From a virus, in the IMG/VR virus record IMGVR_UViG_3300045922_000215, positions 1-26,641 of that record: a stretch of 26,641 nt of DNA; one strand, given 5' to 3'. The position numbers and the translations under genes are program-made. Positions 7,225-14,553 of this stretch are shown here, piece by piece. Position 1 is the stretch's first letter. Each line of letters opens with the position of its first letter. The notes under the pieces were generated by a model. The model made no database searches, was not told the DNA's origin, and saw only the letters and a list, made by a program, of their open reading frames with translations.

Positions 7225-8460
7225 CTACGACTTCTTCGGCATTTCCCAGCCGGGCAACCACTGGAAAATATCCTCGTCCCGTTCATAGAGTTTGTCGATC
7301 TTTTTGTCCGTCATGAGGGCGTTGATGGCCCCCAAGGTTTTACGGTACGACAATCCCTGTGCGTTAATGCGTTGGGCACGCATTCGCTGCAAACTCACGA
7401 ACAGGGCACGGGCCGGATCGCCGTCATCGCTGAACTTGATTTCACGGAGCCGTTCACAGAACGGTTCGATCTTCTCGGCACCGTACCACATATACGCCTT
7501 GGCGACAGCGGCTTGCACTTCCGCCCGGCCTTGTGGCAGATGAGTGTGAATCCAGTCGATGACGTGTTCCCACTTGTGGGCGAATGCCGCCACTTCGGAT
7601 TCGGTGTATCGAACCTGCTTGCTGCTCAATCCCTTCATCAGCGCCCGACAGAAACCGGCAATGCGATTGCTTGCCAATTTCGAGTCCACAATCAGCTTCA
7701 AACGGTCGCTGAGTGGACGGACACGCCCGGAGTCGATGACGAATCGTGCCGTAGTCAGCACGTTAAAGGTGAAGTAAAGCGGGATTTCGATCTGCCCGCC
7801 TTCTTCCCAGATTTCTTTGATTGCCGTCAGCCGGTGACGACCGTTGTAGACCTTGTTCTGGTAGTCCACACCGATTGCTTCGTCGGTGGGAATCCACGAA
7901 CCATTGAGCATGTCCCGTTTGTACTTCTCAACAGTTGAACGGTCAAGACGACGATTGCCTTCGTCTTCCAGCCAAATGTTGTCGAGACAGGTCTTTGCCA
8001 TTGGCCCCGTCAGCATAATGTACTCGCTATACTGATTCTGGTTGCGGGGGAAAGCGAACCACGGCTTGTCTTTGCCGTTGCAGGCAAACAGGTAGTATTC
8101 CTGATTCGTCTTGGCCTGCTTGCAGATTTCCTTGTGACGACGCTGCTCTTCCGATACAATCTCGTCGGTGATCTTGCCAACAGGACTGGTCGGAGCGGGC
8201 TTGTGCTGTGGCTGTTGCTGATTTGCAACACCCGGCAATGGCTTATCAGGAGAGACAGGCTGAACCTGCGGTTTCTCTTCGTGCAAGAAGCGATGCTTCT
8301 GCAAGACCATATCCGCAACACTGGTGCGGCCAACGCCGCCAAAGAGGGGTTGATTCACTGGACCTAGACCTCCTGCGAGTTGTGACTTGCGCATCTGTTC
8401 GGCTTGCTGTTCCTTCGCACGCTTCTCGTTCTGACGCCGGATACGTCGCTTAGAACCCAT
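7225..8460 (-). CDS. ParB-like (ParB/sulfiredoxin fold) phage protein
   Basis: This 411-aa protein has a long basic and Gln/Pro-rich N-terminal region (1-100) that is probably disordered. A ParB-like domain then spans about 165-260. The diagnostic part is NRRLDRSTVEKYKRDMLNG, a segment introducing IGVDYQNKVYNGRHRL (NGRHRL at 206-211), and a following beta-rich segment. ParB-like folds bind or hydrolyse nucleotides. In phages such stand-alone proteins are common and mostly uncharacterised, so this one should not be read as a chromosome partition protein. The C-terminal ~150 residues are helical. It stands alone between two terminators under its own promoter. Its promoter resembles that of the AAA+ operon, suggesting shared timing. 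Confidence 0.8.
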   Translation of the reverse strand: MGSKRRIRRQNEKRAKEQQAEQMRKSQLAGGLGPVNQPLFGGVGRTSVADMVLQKHRFLHEEKPQVQPVSPDKPLPGVANQQQPQHKPAPTSPVGKITDEIVSEEQRRHKEICKQAKTNQEYYLFACNGKDKPWFAFPRNQNQYSEYIMLTGPMAKTCLDNIWLEDEGNRRLDRSTVEKYKRDMLNGSWIPTDEAIGVDYQNKVYNGRHRLTAIKEIWEEGGQIEIPLYFTFNVLTTARFVIDSGRVRPLSDRLKLIVDSKLASNRIAGFCRALMKGLSSKQVRYTESEVAAFAHKWEHVIDWIHTHLPQGRAEVQAAVAKAYMWYGAEKIEPFCERLREIKFSDDGDPARALFVSLQRMRAQRINAQGLSYRKTLGAINALMTDKKIDKLYERDEDIFQWLPGWEMPKKS

Positions 8461-8511
8461 AAATGCCTCGTCGTTTAGAACTGATGGGACACCGAATCGA
8501 CAACGAAGTGC

Positions 8512-8539
8512 ATTCTACCACAGATTTGTCGGTTGTAAA
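8512..8539 (-). promoter_or_regulatory. Sigma70-like promoter of the ParB-like gene
   Basis: TTTACA (8539-8534) and TAGAAT (8517-8512) are separated by 16 bases, with TGG just before the -10 box. The block GCTTTAC, then ACAAA and CTGTGGTA before the -10, is shared with the AAA+ operon promoter. It lies about 50 bases before the start codon. Confidence 0.7.
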
Positions 8540-8558
8540 GCTGCGGGAATCCCAGCAA

Positions 8559-8599
8559 CAAAAAAACCGCAAGTCTTAGAAAACTAAGGACTTGCGGTT
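8559..8599 (-). terminator. Intrinsic terminator after the small tube-like gene
   Basis: AACCGCAAGTC-TTAG (8565-8579) pairs with CTAAGGACTTGCGGTT (8584-8599), with a single bulged base and an AAAA loop. On the minus strand it is followed by a T run (A run at 8559-8566). It ends the transcript of the gene finishing at 8640. Confidence 0.85.
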
Positions 8600-8639
8600 C
8601 AAACCCAAACCGGGTTTTCGCTCATGAAAAGACAGAAAA

Positions 8640-9047
8640 TCAGTTTTTGTCGGTTCGCTTGTAGTTCGAGAAGTTGAAAGTTAGAGCGTGCGTGACGATC
8701 TTGCTGCCCGTGCTGTAGTCGTACTTGACGGAATGATCTGTGACGGTGACGCCTTCAAAAATTTGGGTGTACAACTTTGTTCCTGCGGCGCTGAGGGCCA
8801 CCAAAGTCCAGCGGTCTTTTGATCCTTCTCGAATGATCTTCTCGATCCAATCGAAGGTCTTGGCATCGACCACTTCGTATACGTTTACTTTTAATTCCTT
8901 TTTGATGTAATTTATTTCTGTGTCTTTGATTAACCATTCAAGGTCTTTGAATAGTTCAGAATAAACTTTGAATCTAAAAGCAAATGGCAATTTGTCTGCG
9001 GCCAAATATGGGTTATCTTTTCCAGACATATCTACTTTATCGGTCAT
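8640..9047 (-). CDS. Small tail-tube-like virion protein
   Basis: This 135-aa protein is the last gene of the baseplate-side operon. Its C-terminal half (FDWIEKIIREG, then FEGVTVTDHSVKYDY and a final THALTFNFSNYKR) follows the pattern of short gp19-like tail tube proteins. In these, a helix-containing segment is followed by beta strands ending in a TFxF-type strand. AAGGAG sits 5 bases before the ATG. It could be a minor tube, baseplate-tube junction or tube initiator protein. The fold assignment rests on pattern only, and the family is more convincingly represented by the two genes at 15533-16731. Confidence 0.7.
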   Translation of the reverse strand: MTDKVDMSGKDNPYLAADKLPFAFRFKVYSELFKDLEWLIKDTEINYIKKELKVNVYEVVDAKTFDWIEKIIREGSKDRWTLVALSAAGTKLYTQIFEGVTVTDHSVKYDYSTGSKIVTHALTFNFSNYKRTDKN

Positions 9048-9055
9048 CTATCTCC

Positions 9056-9799
9056 TTAATCGAATATTTGTAATTGATTCTTTTCTGATATAAAAACATT
9101 CTCTCCAAACGCCAATTCAAACCATACGTTGTAAATTCCACATTCGAGTTCATTCGTGTCTAGGAAATAGTAAGCATACATTTTTTCCCGATAGTCCACG
9201 AGGGCACGATCTACTAACAGGCGTAAATCTTGTTCTGCCGGGACACACTCCCCGCAGGCAATTTCAATAGATACCCGTAAATCTGAGACTATGGCGAGAT
9301 TTTCGTAGTAGGGTAGTATATCGGACCCTCGTGGGACATTCGGGGTTATTTGTATGATTATGTATCTCTTTGTTCCCTTGCGTATTTTGTTTGGTCTGAA
9401 GGCAAAGCTGAAGTCATATATCGGTGGTACAGGAGAAGTAAACCATAAGTCGGGATAAATTACAAAGTTATTTGTGATACAAGCTGTTTGACATTCGCCG
9501 TCCTCAAATGTCACATACCAAGCATCGACATATCTCCCGATTGTATAAAGCGGATCGGCAATCGGGACTTCAATTAAATATTGTCCGGTGGCTTCTTGAA
9601 CAACGTCATCGGCAGAAATTGTTTGCACCAGTCTGCGACCATCTGGATTGGTGGAACTAACTTCATTGGGATCAAGGAAATAAATTTCTATCTTTTCGAT
9701 AGACTGCACATTTCTACGGTTATTGGAATTGTATGTCAATAACCGTAGACGCACGGTGTCACCGCAGACCGGATTTTGCATTCTTTCTTTGGTTGCCAC
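9056..9799 (-). CDS. Putative virion structural (baseplate/tail) protein
   Basis: This 247-aa protein starts at a GTG at 9799 preceded by AAGGAG. I do not recognise a named family. It looks beta-rich with at least two immunoglobulin-like halves. The first (about 10-115) contains GQYLIEVPIADPLYTIGRY and WYVTFEDGECQ. The second (about 125-245) ends in IYNVWFELAFGENVFI. It lies between the gp26-like baseplate assembly gene and the small tube-like gene, separated from both by fewer than 10 bases. This placement suggests a baseplate or tail component. There is no signal peptide or membrane segment. Confidence 0.75.
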   Translation of the reverse strand: MATKERMQNPVCGDTVRLRLLTYNSNNRRNVQSIEKIEIYFLDPNEVSSTNPDGRRLVQTISADDVVQEATGQYLIEVPIADPLYTIGRYVDAWYVTFEDGECQTACITNNFVIYPDLWFTSPVPPIYDFSFAFRPNKIRKGTKRYIIIQITPNVPRGSDILPYYENLAIVSDLRVSIEIACGECVPAEQDLRLLVDRALVDYREKMYAYYFLDTNELECGIYNVWFELAFGENVFISEKNQLQIFD

Positions 9800-9804
9800 T
9801 TATC

Positions 9805-10038
9805 TTATCTCCTTCTTGAAGCTGCTTGGGCCTTTCTTCTCTGGGCTTCCATTGCTTCGTTTTCTTGTTCTTTCTGCTGGACAAACCTATCAATTAACCA
9901 CTTTCTGGTATTGATAGGCATAGACATGCTGCTATGCAGCCCTTGACGCAAGTGATACATGAAGAAGAATTGCTCTTCTAGCAAGTTTTTCCCCAAAGTT
10001 AGGCTTGGATGTTCTCGGCCTTCTTCTTCCGGGGGAAG
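9805..10038 (-). CDS. Frameshift-accessed C-terminal extension of the gp26-like protein
   Basis: This frame lies -1 relative to the gp26-like gene and is open from upstream of that gene's end to a stop at 9805. It has no convincing start of its own: the first possible start is a TTG at 9996 without a ribosome binding site. The translation looks genuine (for example MYHLRQGLHSSMSMPINTRK, then a Glu/Gln/Arg-rich helix). A slippery T TTT TTC at 10044-10038 would deliver ribosomes into it, adding 77 residues to the first 364 residues of the gp26-like protein. Tail assembly chaperones of many phages, such as lambda G/GT and P2 E/E', use this strategy. An independent start at the internal ATG (MYHLRQ) is the alternative. 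Confidence 0.65.
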   Translation of the reverse strand, partial: LPPEEEGREHPSLTLGKNLLEEQFFFMYHLRQGLHSSMSMPINTRKWLIDRFVQQKEQENEAMEAQRRKAQAASRRR

Positions 10039-11129
10039 AAAAAATTTGCTTCAAGAGGCAAGTCCATTTCAAATTCTTGGAGGCAACTTGGGCAGAAAAT
10101 TTCCACGTTTGTATCCACGCCGAATGGTGGCTCATTGATACAGTTGCGGATATGAGCAACGTCATTGATCGGCAAATTCTTCAAGAGAATTTGAAGCTCA
10201 GACTTGTCAGTAATTCCGTCAATATCTTCGAGCAACATCGACGTTCTGTGAGTCAAGGTGTCGTCTGCCGCTTGATCGCCGTAGGTCTTGAGTCTTCGAT
10301 CACGATATTCTGTGATTTCTTGTTCATCACGACCTGTGGAAAGACGGTAATGGAAAACCAAACCAGTTGTTGGCAATGTGTCTTCGAGCATTGGGCCGAA
10401 TTCGTCTGGGCAATGCTCAACATAAAGGCTTGCCAAATCAATATCAGCCGAGAATTTCTTCTCGCACTCTGGGCACTTTACTTCTACATCGTAGTGATTT
10501 GAGTAAGAAATACCACGAAGATAAATCAAAAGATAAGTTCTGTCAGCAGTCAAAAGATTTTCTGGTTGGAAGTTTTCCATCATACAACGCTTGAAAATCA
10601 TGTTGATGGCTTGGCCCTTCCGAACGAATCTCGGTGTGGCAAGAATTTGCTCTTCTTCGCCGGTCATTTGACGGATACTGAGGATGCCGTTGCTTGGACC
10701 ATTTACGCCGTCGTAGAACTTGCCCTTAGATGGAAGTTGAACTTCTTCGTAGTTATAAGTCGAAGACTTCAACTGTTGCAAAAGGTCTTTCAAGTGACCA
10801 GAGTGAGTATCGTGACGAACAATTTCTGGACCTTGCTTAGCTTCGTTTGTAAATCTCTTGCTTCCCTTACCGGCTGGTCTTTCCTTTAGAGAAGAAAATG
10901 GCTTTGGTGCTGCCGCCCCTACTTGCTCGCTTAAAGGAACATTGGGGTCGGATTGCTGGGCCATCTTGAGTGCCTGCAAAAACTCCTTGGGTACATTTCC
11001 TTTGACCTCTACGCTGCCTGCGTCTGGCTTAGATTCTTGTTCATCATCACTCAATGCTTTGCGAACGGCTTCGGCCTTCTTTAATTCGTCATCATCTACT
11101 TTTCTTGGACGGAATACATCGTCTGCCAT
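9999..11129 (-). CDS. gp26-like baseplate hub assembly chaperone
   Basis: This 376-aa protein resembles T4 gp26-type baseplate assembly proteins. The family pattern begins at VQLPSKGKFYDG (130-141). It continues with SIRQMTGEEEQILATP (151-166), DRTYLLIYLRGISY, and two CxxC pairs (C219/C222 and C346/C349) that probably bind zinc. It ends in DLPLEANFFFP. The first ~110 residues are charged and low-complexity, longer than in T4. AAGGAG precedes the ATG. In T4 this protein helps assemble the baseplate hub and is not a major virion part. The end of the gene carries a slippery site, so it probably makes a minor -1 product (see 9805-10038). Confidence 0.85.
   Translation of the reverse strand: MADDVFRPRKVDDDELKKAEAVRKALSDDEQESKPDAGSVEVKGNVPKEFLQALKMAQQSDPNVPLSEQVGAAAPKPFSSLKERPAGKGSKRFTNEAKQGPEIVRHDTHSGHLKDLLQQLKSSTYNYEEVQLPSKGKFYDGVNGPSNGILSIRQMTGEEEQILATPRFVRKGQAINMIFKRCMMENFQPENLLTADRTYLLIYLRGISYSNHYDVEVKCPECEKKFSADIDLASLYVEHCPDEFGPMLEDTLPTTGLVFHYRLSTGRDEQEITEYRDRRLKTYGDQAADDTLTHRTSMLLEDIDGITDKSELQILLKNLPINDVAHIRNCINEPPFGVDTNVEIFCPSCLQEFEMDLPLEANFFFPRKKKAENIQA
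10038..10047 (-). other. Slippery sequence for -1 frameshifting
   Basis: On the minus strand the codons GCA AAT TTT TTC hold two overlapping X XXY YYZ heptamers: A AAT TTT (10047-10041) and T TTT TTC (10044-10038). The zero frame ends 12 codons later, and the -1 frame stays open for 77 codons. I could not identify a clear downstream stimulatory hairpin by eye. Confidence 0.6.
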
Positions 11130-11210
11130 ATTTTTCTCCTTGTACTACTCTTTTAATTCGAGCGTCTAATTTCATCATAGTGTGGTTGAATAAATTTTGA
11201 GGCCGATTTC

Positions 11211-11573
11211 ATGATACTCAATTTGCAAAATGTAGAAGATTTAGTTTTCTTCGACAAAAAGGTATGGGACACTCTCCCAGAATTTCGACCTCTTTTTGAG
11301 CAATGGGCACTCAGTAAAAGAGTGCCCGGTATGCAAAACTTAGGCAAACGCAGCCTAATTGATTTCTTGAACTCCCTAGAAAAATCCCATTTGGATAAGC
11401 TAGAAGAGTATTTCCACGATATAATTGTACTGGATAAAATTGATTATCACACAGTCCAGAATTATAATGGCAAGATAGACGAAATCCAATCAGAATTGTG
11501 TAGATTCGAGGGATTTGTAGATTTTTCGGCCTATCGCAAAGGCGACCAAATAAGTTTAACATTCTGGAAATGA
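11211..11573 (+). CDS. Unrecognised 120-aa protein
   Basis: First gene of a plus-strand cluster of four, starting divergently from the gp26-like gene. GAGG lies 8 bases before the ATG. The protein is acidic and mostly helical, with an alternating aromatic/charged N-terminus (DLVFFDKKVWDTLPEF) and a GKRSLIDFLNSLEK helix. It contains no cysteine pairs, membrane segments or catalytic motif that I recognise. It stops 7 bases before the membrane protein gene, so the two are probably co-transcribed. Function unknown. Confidence 0.8.
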   Translation: MILNLQNVEDLVFFDKKVWDTLPEFRPLFEQWALSKRVPGMQNLGKRSLIDFLNSLEKSHLDKLEEYFHDIIVLDKIDYHTVQNYNGKIDEIQSELCRFEGFVDFSAYRKGDQISLTFWK

Positions 11574-11580
11574 GGTAAAA

Positions 11581-12042
11581 ATGACCACTTTAGCTTTTTT
11601 GATGTTTATTTTGACAACCATCGGGATGGCCCATATCATTGTCGATGGTTCTATTTTTGAAACGCCAAGAAAATTGATTAAGGAATATTCGGCCAGAGCT
11701 AAAAATTCCTCCTTCAATTTGAAGGTGATCCTTACTGCGGTTGCAGCGGCGGTGTGCGTCCTTTGGACATTTAAGTTTGGATTTACAGGACTTCCATATT
11801 TTGCAGCTTTGATGGTCGTGCTAATTCTATGGGCCGACTTTGGCTCTGTTGTTGATTGTTATTTGTGTTCTGGTACTTGGGCCGGTTTCCTGATGGGCAA
11901 TATATGGTTGACCCAAGACCCATTGCAAATTTTTGCTTGTGGATGTGCGGGTGGTTTCGTAGCTAACTTAGCAGCAATGCTTTTGAATTGGATCGAAGCA
12001 TCAACCATAGTCAAGTTACCAAGTGACGACAAAGAGGAATAA
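11581..12042 (+). CDS. DUF1360-like membrane protein
   Basis: This 153-aa protein has hydrophobic segments at about 3-22, 48-65, 72-90 and 115-137, so it should be an inner-membrane protein with three or four passes. Between the last two lies DCYLCSGTWAG (C93, C96, W100), the CxxCxGxW pattern seen in DUF1360-type proteins of phages and bacilli, whose function is not known. GAGGT precedes the start. Its stop overlaps the next ATG by one base (TAATG), showing tight coupling to the zinc-ribbon gene. A role at the host membrane during infection is possible but not shown. Confidence 0.8.
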   Translation: MTTLAFLMFILTTIGMAHIIVDGSIFETPRKLIKEYSARAKNSSFNLKVILTAVAAAVCVLWTFKFGFTGLPYFAALMVVLILWADFGSVVDCYLCSGTWAGFLMGNIWLTQDPLQIFACGCAGGFVANLAAMLLNWIEASTIVKLPSDDKEE

Positions 12043-12344
12043 TGTCCCTAAAACGCTATCAATTATATTGTGAAATCTGCGGCTATAAGAGATTAACTGA
12101 TGGAACCGATATTCAAGATTTGGTTCCGGTCAAAACGTCTAAAATACAACACGAATTGCCCTTTATCGACCCGATGACGAAGAAGACCGTTACGCCTCCT
12201 TATAAAGCACAACGCCTTCGTTTCAAATGCCCAAAATGCGGCAGGGTCATTATGTCTAAACAAATAGAATTTGTCGAGGAAGTAAATGAAACTGGTAACA
12301 CTGCTGGACGTGAAACAGGCTCTTCGGGACTCCCGATTTCGTGA
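12042..12344 (+). CDS. Small zinc-ribbon protein
   Basis: This 100-aa protein has two CxxC pairs, C10/C13 (YCEICGY) and C63/C66 (FKCPKCGR), separated by a basic beta-type linker. This is the layout of a zinc ribbon. Such proteins often contact nucleic acid or RNA polymerase, but nothing here says which. It is coupled to the upstream membrane protein gene by a TAATG overlap. Its last 20 codons are overlapped in another frame by the following gene, so its polar, glycine-rich C-terminus may be shaped by that overlap. Confidence 0.8.
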   Translation: MSLKRYQLYCEICGYKRLTDGTDIQDLVPVKTSKIQHELPFIDPMTKKTVTPPYKAQRLRFKCPKCGRVIMSKQIEFVEEVNETGNTAGRETGSSGLPIS

Positions 12345-12663
12345 AAGTCTACCGAAGTCTCTTAATGAAGATGTTCAAAAATATCTGAACAATCCGGGTT
12401 GTGCCTGCAATACGCCACTCTATCGTAAGATACTCAAGGAATGTACAGAACAACTAAAGTCGTATTTCCCCAATCGCTCTTTATCAAACATAGACGAAGA
12501 AATCAAAAAGTTGGCAGAGAACAACTGGACTGTCATCAACTGTCATATTAACGAGCTTGAAGACAAAATGCGTAAGCTGCCAAAAGGTCGCAAACAAATC
12601 GCTATGACCCGCTATGAAGATCAAGTCACGGTAATCATTAACGAACTTGAGATTTTATTCTAA
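12286..12663 (+). CDS. Unrecognised 125-aa protein overlapping the zinc-ribbon gene
   Basis: It starts 59 bases inside the preceding gene, with GAGGA just before the ATG, which supports this start. The protein is mostly helical and charged, with LLDVKQALRDSRFRESLP at the N-terminus, a CAC pair around residue 40 and a long helix LRKLPKGRKQ-like basic patch near the C-terminus. I do not recognise the family. Its end overlaps the convergent glycosyltransferase gene by 26 bases, and no terminator is visible between them. Confidence 0.75.
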   Translation: MKLVTLLDVKQALRDSRFRESLPKSLNEDVQKYLNNPGCACNTPLYRKILKECTEQLKSYFPNRSLSNIDEEIKKLAENNWTVINCHINELEDKMRKLPKGRKQIAMTRYEDQVTVIINELEILF

Positions 12664-13579
12664 TTGCTTTGGAGATTACCTCGTCACAAGATGCAATCAT
12701 TTTGTCGGGGTAATCTTTGTATTTTGATATATCAAATGGCCACTCATCAGAATTAAGTCGCCTAGACCCAAGAATCTTGGCATTTTCATAGAAGCACTTT
12801 GCTTTTCCGTACTCATCAGCTTCGTAGTAAATGTCCCCCAAAAGGCACCAAAATTCGGCCATCAATGGCTTCTCTGCAAAACAATACATCAGCAACTCAA
12901 GTGCCTTGCGTTGATCTTTTAGAACGTAGCAATAAACTGTGGCCATATAATAGCGAGTCATTATCGAAGCCATTGTCATTTTCTTTTCTTGAAATAAGAA
13001 ATGGTTGGCAAGGTCGATGAATTCTTTCCACTTGCTTTGTGTAAGAAAAATGCAGGCTTTGTAATAGTGGTATTCAAAAGCCATTGGGTTGTTGCTTTTC
13101 CAAGCCTCTAACAATTCGAGATTTCTCTCTGTCAGGTCTGGTGGTGTGGATCGAATATAGATGCCAGTCGGCCCAGCAGTTCCCGGTATAATTTCGTAAA
13201 CCGGGTTTTTATATTTGATTTTTCTGCTTTTATGCCACAACCTGATCGGCTTGGTTATCAATGTGTTTTGAATGATATTACAACGATAATTACCTTCATC
13301 TAAACCTTCTATCTCTTCCAAACCAGTCAAAACTTCTTCCCAAGGTTCAAGCTGAAGGTTCCATTCTGTTTCTTTTTGACACAACTCATTGCGAATAGCA
13401 CTAAGATCATTACGGAAATTCATCCGAATGACTTCGCCATATTTCTTGCAAATATCTGCCGTCTTGTCTGTGCATCCTATGTCCGCAAATAAAAACTTTG
13501 CGTTCAATGAAGACACTGAATCAATCGCTTTTTGAATCGTTTTTTGATTGTTCTGTATTACCATGTGAATCGTTATCAT
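12638..13579 (-). CDS. Family-2 glycosyltransferase-like protein with TPR-like C-terminus
   Basis: This 313-aa protein has an N-terminal GT-A-like domain: a short start strand (MITIHMVIQNNQ) and FADIGCTDKTADICKKYG, the equivalent of the DxGSxDxT motif of family-2 glycosyltransferases. AIRNELCQ then leads into WNLQLEPWEEVL where most relatives have a DxD metal-binding motif. That motif is replaced here by LEPWE, so metal use or activity may differ. The C-terminal half (about 165-275) is helical with TPR-like repeats (FWCLLGDIYYEADEYGKAKC). GAGGA precedes the ATG. It may glycosylate a phage or host surface component or DNA; the acceptor cannot be told. Confidence 0.8.
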   Translation of the reverse strand: MITIHMVIQNNQKTIQKAIDSVSSLNAKFLFADIGCTDKTADICKKYGEVIRMNFRNDLSAIRNELCQKETEWNLQLEPWEEVLTGLEEIEGLDEGNYRCNIIQNTLITKPIRLWHKSRKIKYKNPVYEIIPGTAGPTGIYIRSTPPDLTERNLELLEAWKSNNPMAFEYHYYKACIFLTQSKWKEFIDLANHFLFQEKKMTMASIMTRYYMATVYCYVLKDQRKALELLMYCFAEKPLMAEFWCLLGDIYYEADEYGKAKCFYENAKILGSRRLNSDEWPFDISKYKDYPDKMIASCDEVISKAIRIKSQVR

Positions 13580-13694
13580 GGAATCTAGTCCTCATTAAAT
13601 GCTCGAATGCATCGGCCTCATTTTTCATACCTTTGTTTCTATAATAAGTCTGTAAATCCTTATAGAACTTAGGTGCGAAGGGCTTGTCGATCAT
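13521..13694 (-). CDS. Small conserved-looking phage protein (57 aa)
   Basis: Read from the ATG at 13694, the protein begins MIDKPFAPKFYKDLQTYYRN and continues with an EADAFEHL helix and a polar tail. The pattern of a tyrosine-rich helix followed by an EAxAFxxL helix resembles small proteins of cyanophage-type myoviruses as I recall them. An in-frame TTG at 13724 is an alternative start. The gene overlaps the start of the glycosyltransferase by 59 bases. Its ATG shares a CATG with the divergent plus-strand gene. No clear ribosome binding site is visible, so the exact start is uncertain. Confidence 0.6.
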   Translation of the reverse strand: MIDKPFAPKFYKDLQTYYRNKGMKNEADAFEHLMRTRFHDNDSHGNTEQSKNDSKSD

Positions 13695-14553
13695 GTCGCT
13701 AAATAGTTTAAATAACTTTAACAATTTTGCCCCCGTTAGAAATTGTTTGGCAATGCAAAAGCCGTGGGAAGGTTCCTGTTCAAAAAAGCCTTGGCACTAC
13801 AGAGTTACGGCTGTAATTCCTTGTATGGATACATACGATTCATTGGAAATTGCCGTCAAGCTGCTCCAACTACAAAGTGAAACACCATACATTGTTATTA
13901 TTGACACAGGCAGTCTTCCAGAAATCTATTCTAAAATAGAAAGTCTTCGCTCAGAAAGTGTGGAAGTTCATTGCCTTCGCTTAAATTCTACAACACATCC
14001 ATCAGATTTCCCAGCAATAGCAATGGATTTGGCATTTTCTTTGTGTCGCACTCCCTATCTGTTTGCTACCCACGCTGACGTTTTTCTCAAAAAGAAGACG
14101 CTTCTAGCTGACATGATTGATCTTTGCGAAAAGGAATCCCCGGTTGTCGGATATGAAATCAGCCCTCGCAGCCATGATGACTGGAAAGGAATGGTTTCTC
14201 ATACTGCAACCATGTACCACATGGCAACTATGGACAAAATTGGCTTTGGATGGAGTCTCCGAAGACTTTGCAATCTGTTTAATATTTCTGATCCACGACC
14301 AAATCCCAACCGCCCATGTTGGCCAGATACTGAGTTATTAGGGAACTATTTACTTAGGAAAAATAATATCGTTCCACTTTTGATTGGAAAAGAACAAAAC
14401 TTCCAAAGAACGAATGATGAAAATATAGACCATTTCAGGAGTTATACGTCATCAAAATTATACAGTAATAGCTATTTTAAGATGGCTAGTGAATGGTATG
14501 AAGAGGCACGGACTAAGGCTCTCGAAAGAATGTGTGAATGGGTGAAAGAATGA
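13693..14553 (+). CDS. Family-2 glycosyltransferase
   Basis: This 286-aa protein has a GT-A fold signature: VTAVIPCMDTYDSLEIAV (38-55), YIVIIDTGS (66-74) with D71, and FATHADVFLKK around 124-134, where the HAD is the DxD-type metal-binding site. A later PNRPCWPDTELL may form the acceptor side. A short Asn-rich leader precedes the domain. I chose the ATG at 13693; an in-frame TTG at 13684 is possible. It is divergent from the small gene at 13521-13694. It overlaps the next small ORF by an ATGA. Both glycosyltransferases in this window sit among accessory genes rather than in a sugar-biosynthesis cluster. The sugar and acceptor are unknown. Confidence 0.85.
   Translation: MSLNSLNNFNNFAPVRNCLAMQKPWEGSCSKKPWHYRVTAVIPCMDTYDSLEIAVKLLQLQSETPYIVIIDTGSLPEIYSKIESLRSESVEVHCLRLNSTTHPSDFPAIAMDLAFSLCRTPYLFATHADVFLKKKTLLADMIDLCEKESPVVGYEISPRSHDDWKGMVSHTATMYHMATMDKIGFGWSLRRLCNLFNISDPRPNPNRPCWPDTELLGNYLLRKNNIVPLLIGKEQNFQRTNDENIDHFRSYTSSKLYSNSYFKMASEWYEEARTKALERMCEWVKE

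Noticed and set aside
7225-8460. Chromosome/plasmid partition ParB
   Set aside because: There is no ParA neighbour, no HTH of a ParB and no centromere-like repeats; the domain is the stand-alone phage version.
9932-10165. Minus-strand 77-aa ORF overlapping the gp26-like gene
   Set aside because: It has no ribosome binding site and an unnatural composition; the correct alternative frame is the -1 frame ending at 9805.
12920-12955. CTGTGGCCATATAAT resembling the shared promoter block
   Set aside because: It lies inside the glycosyltransferase gene on the opposite strand with no gene start downstream; chance match.
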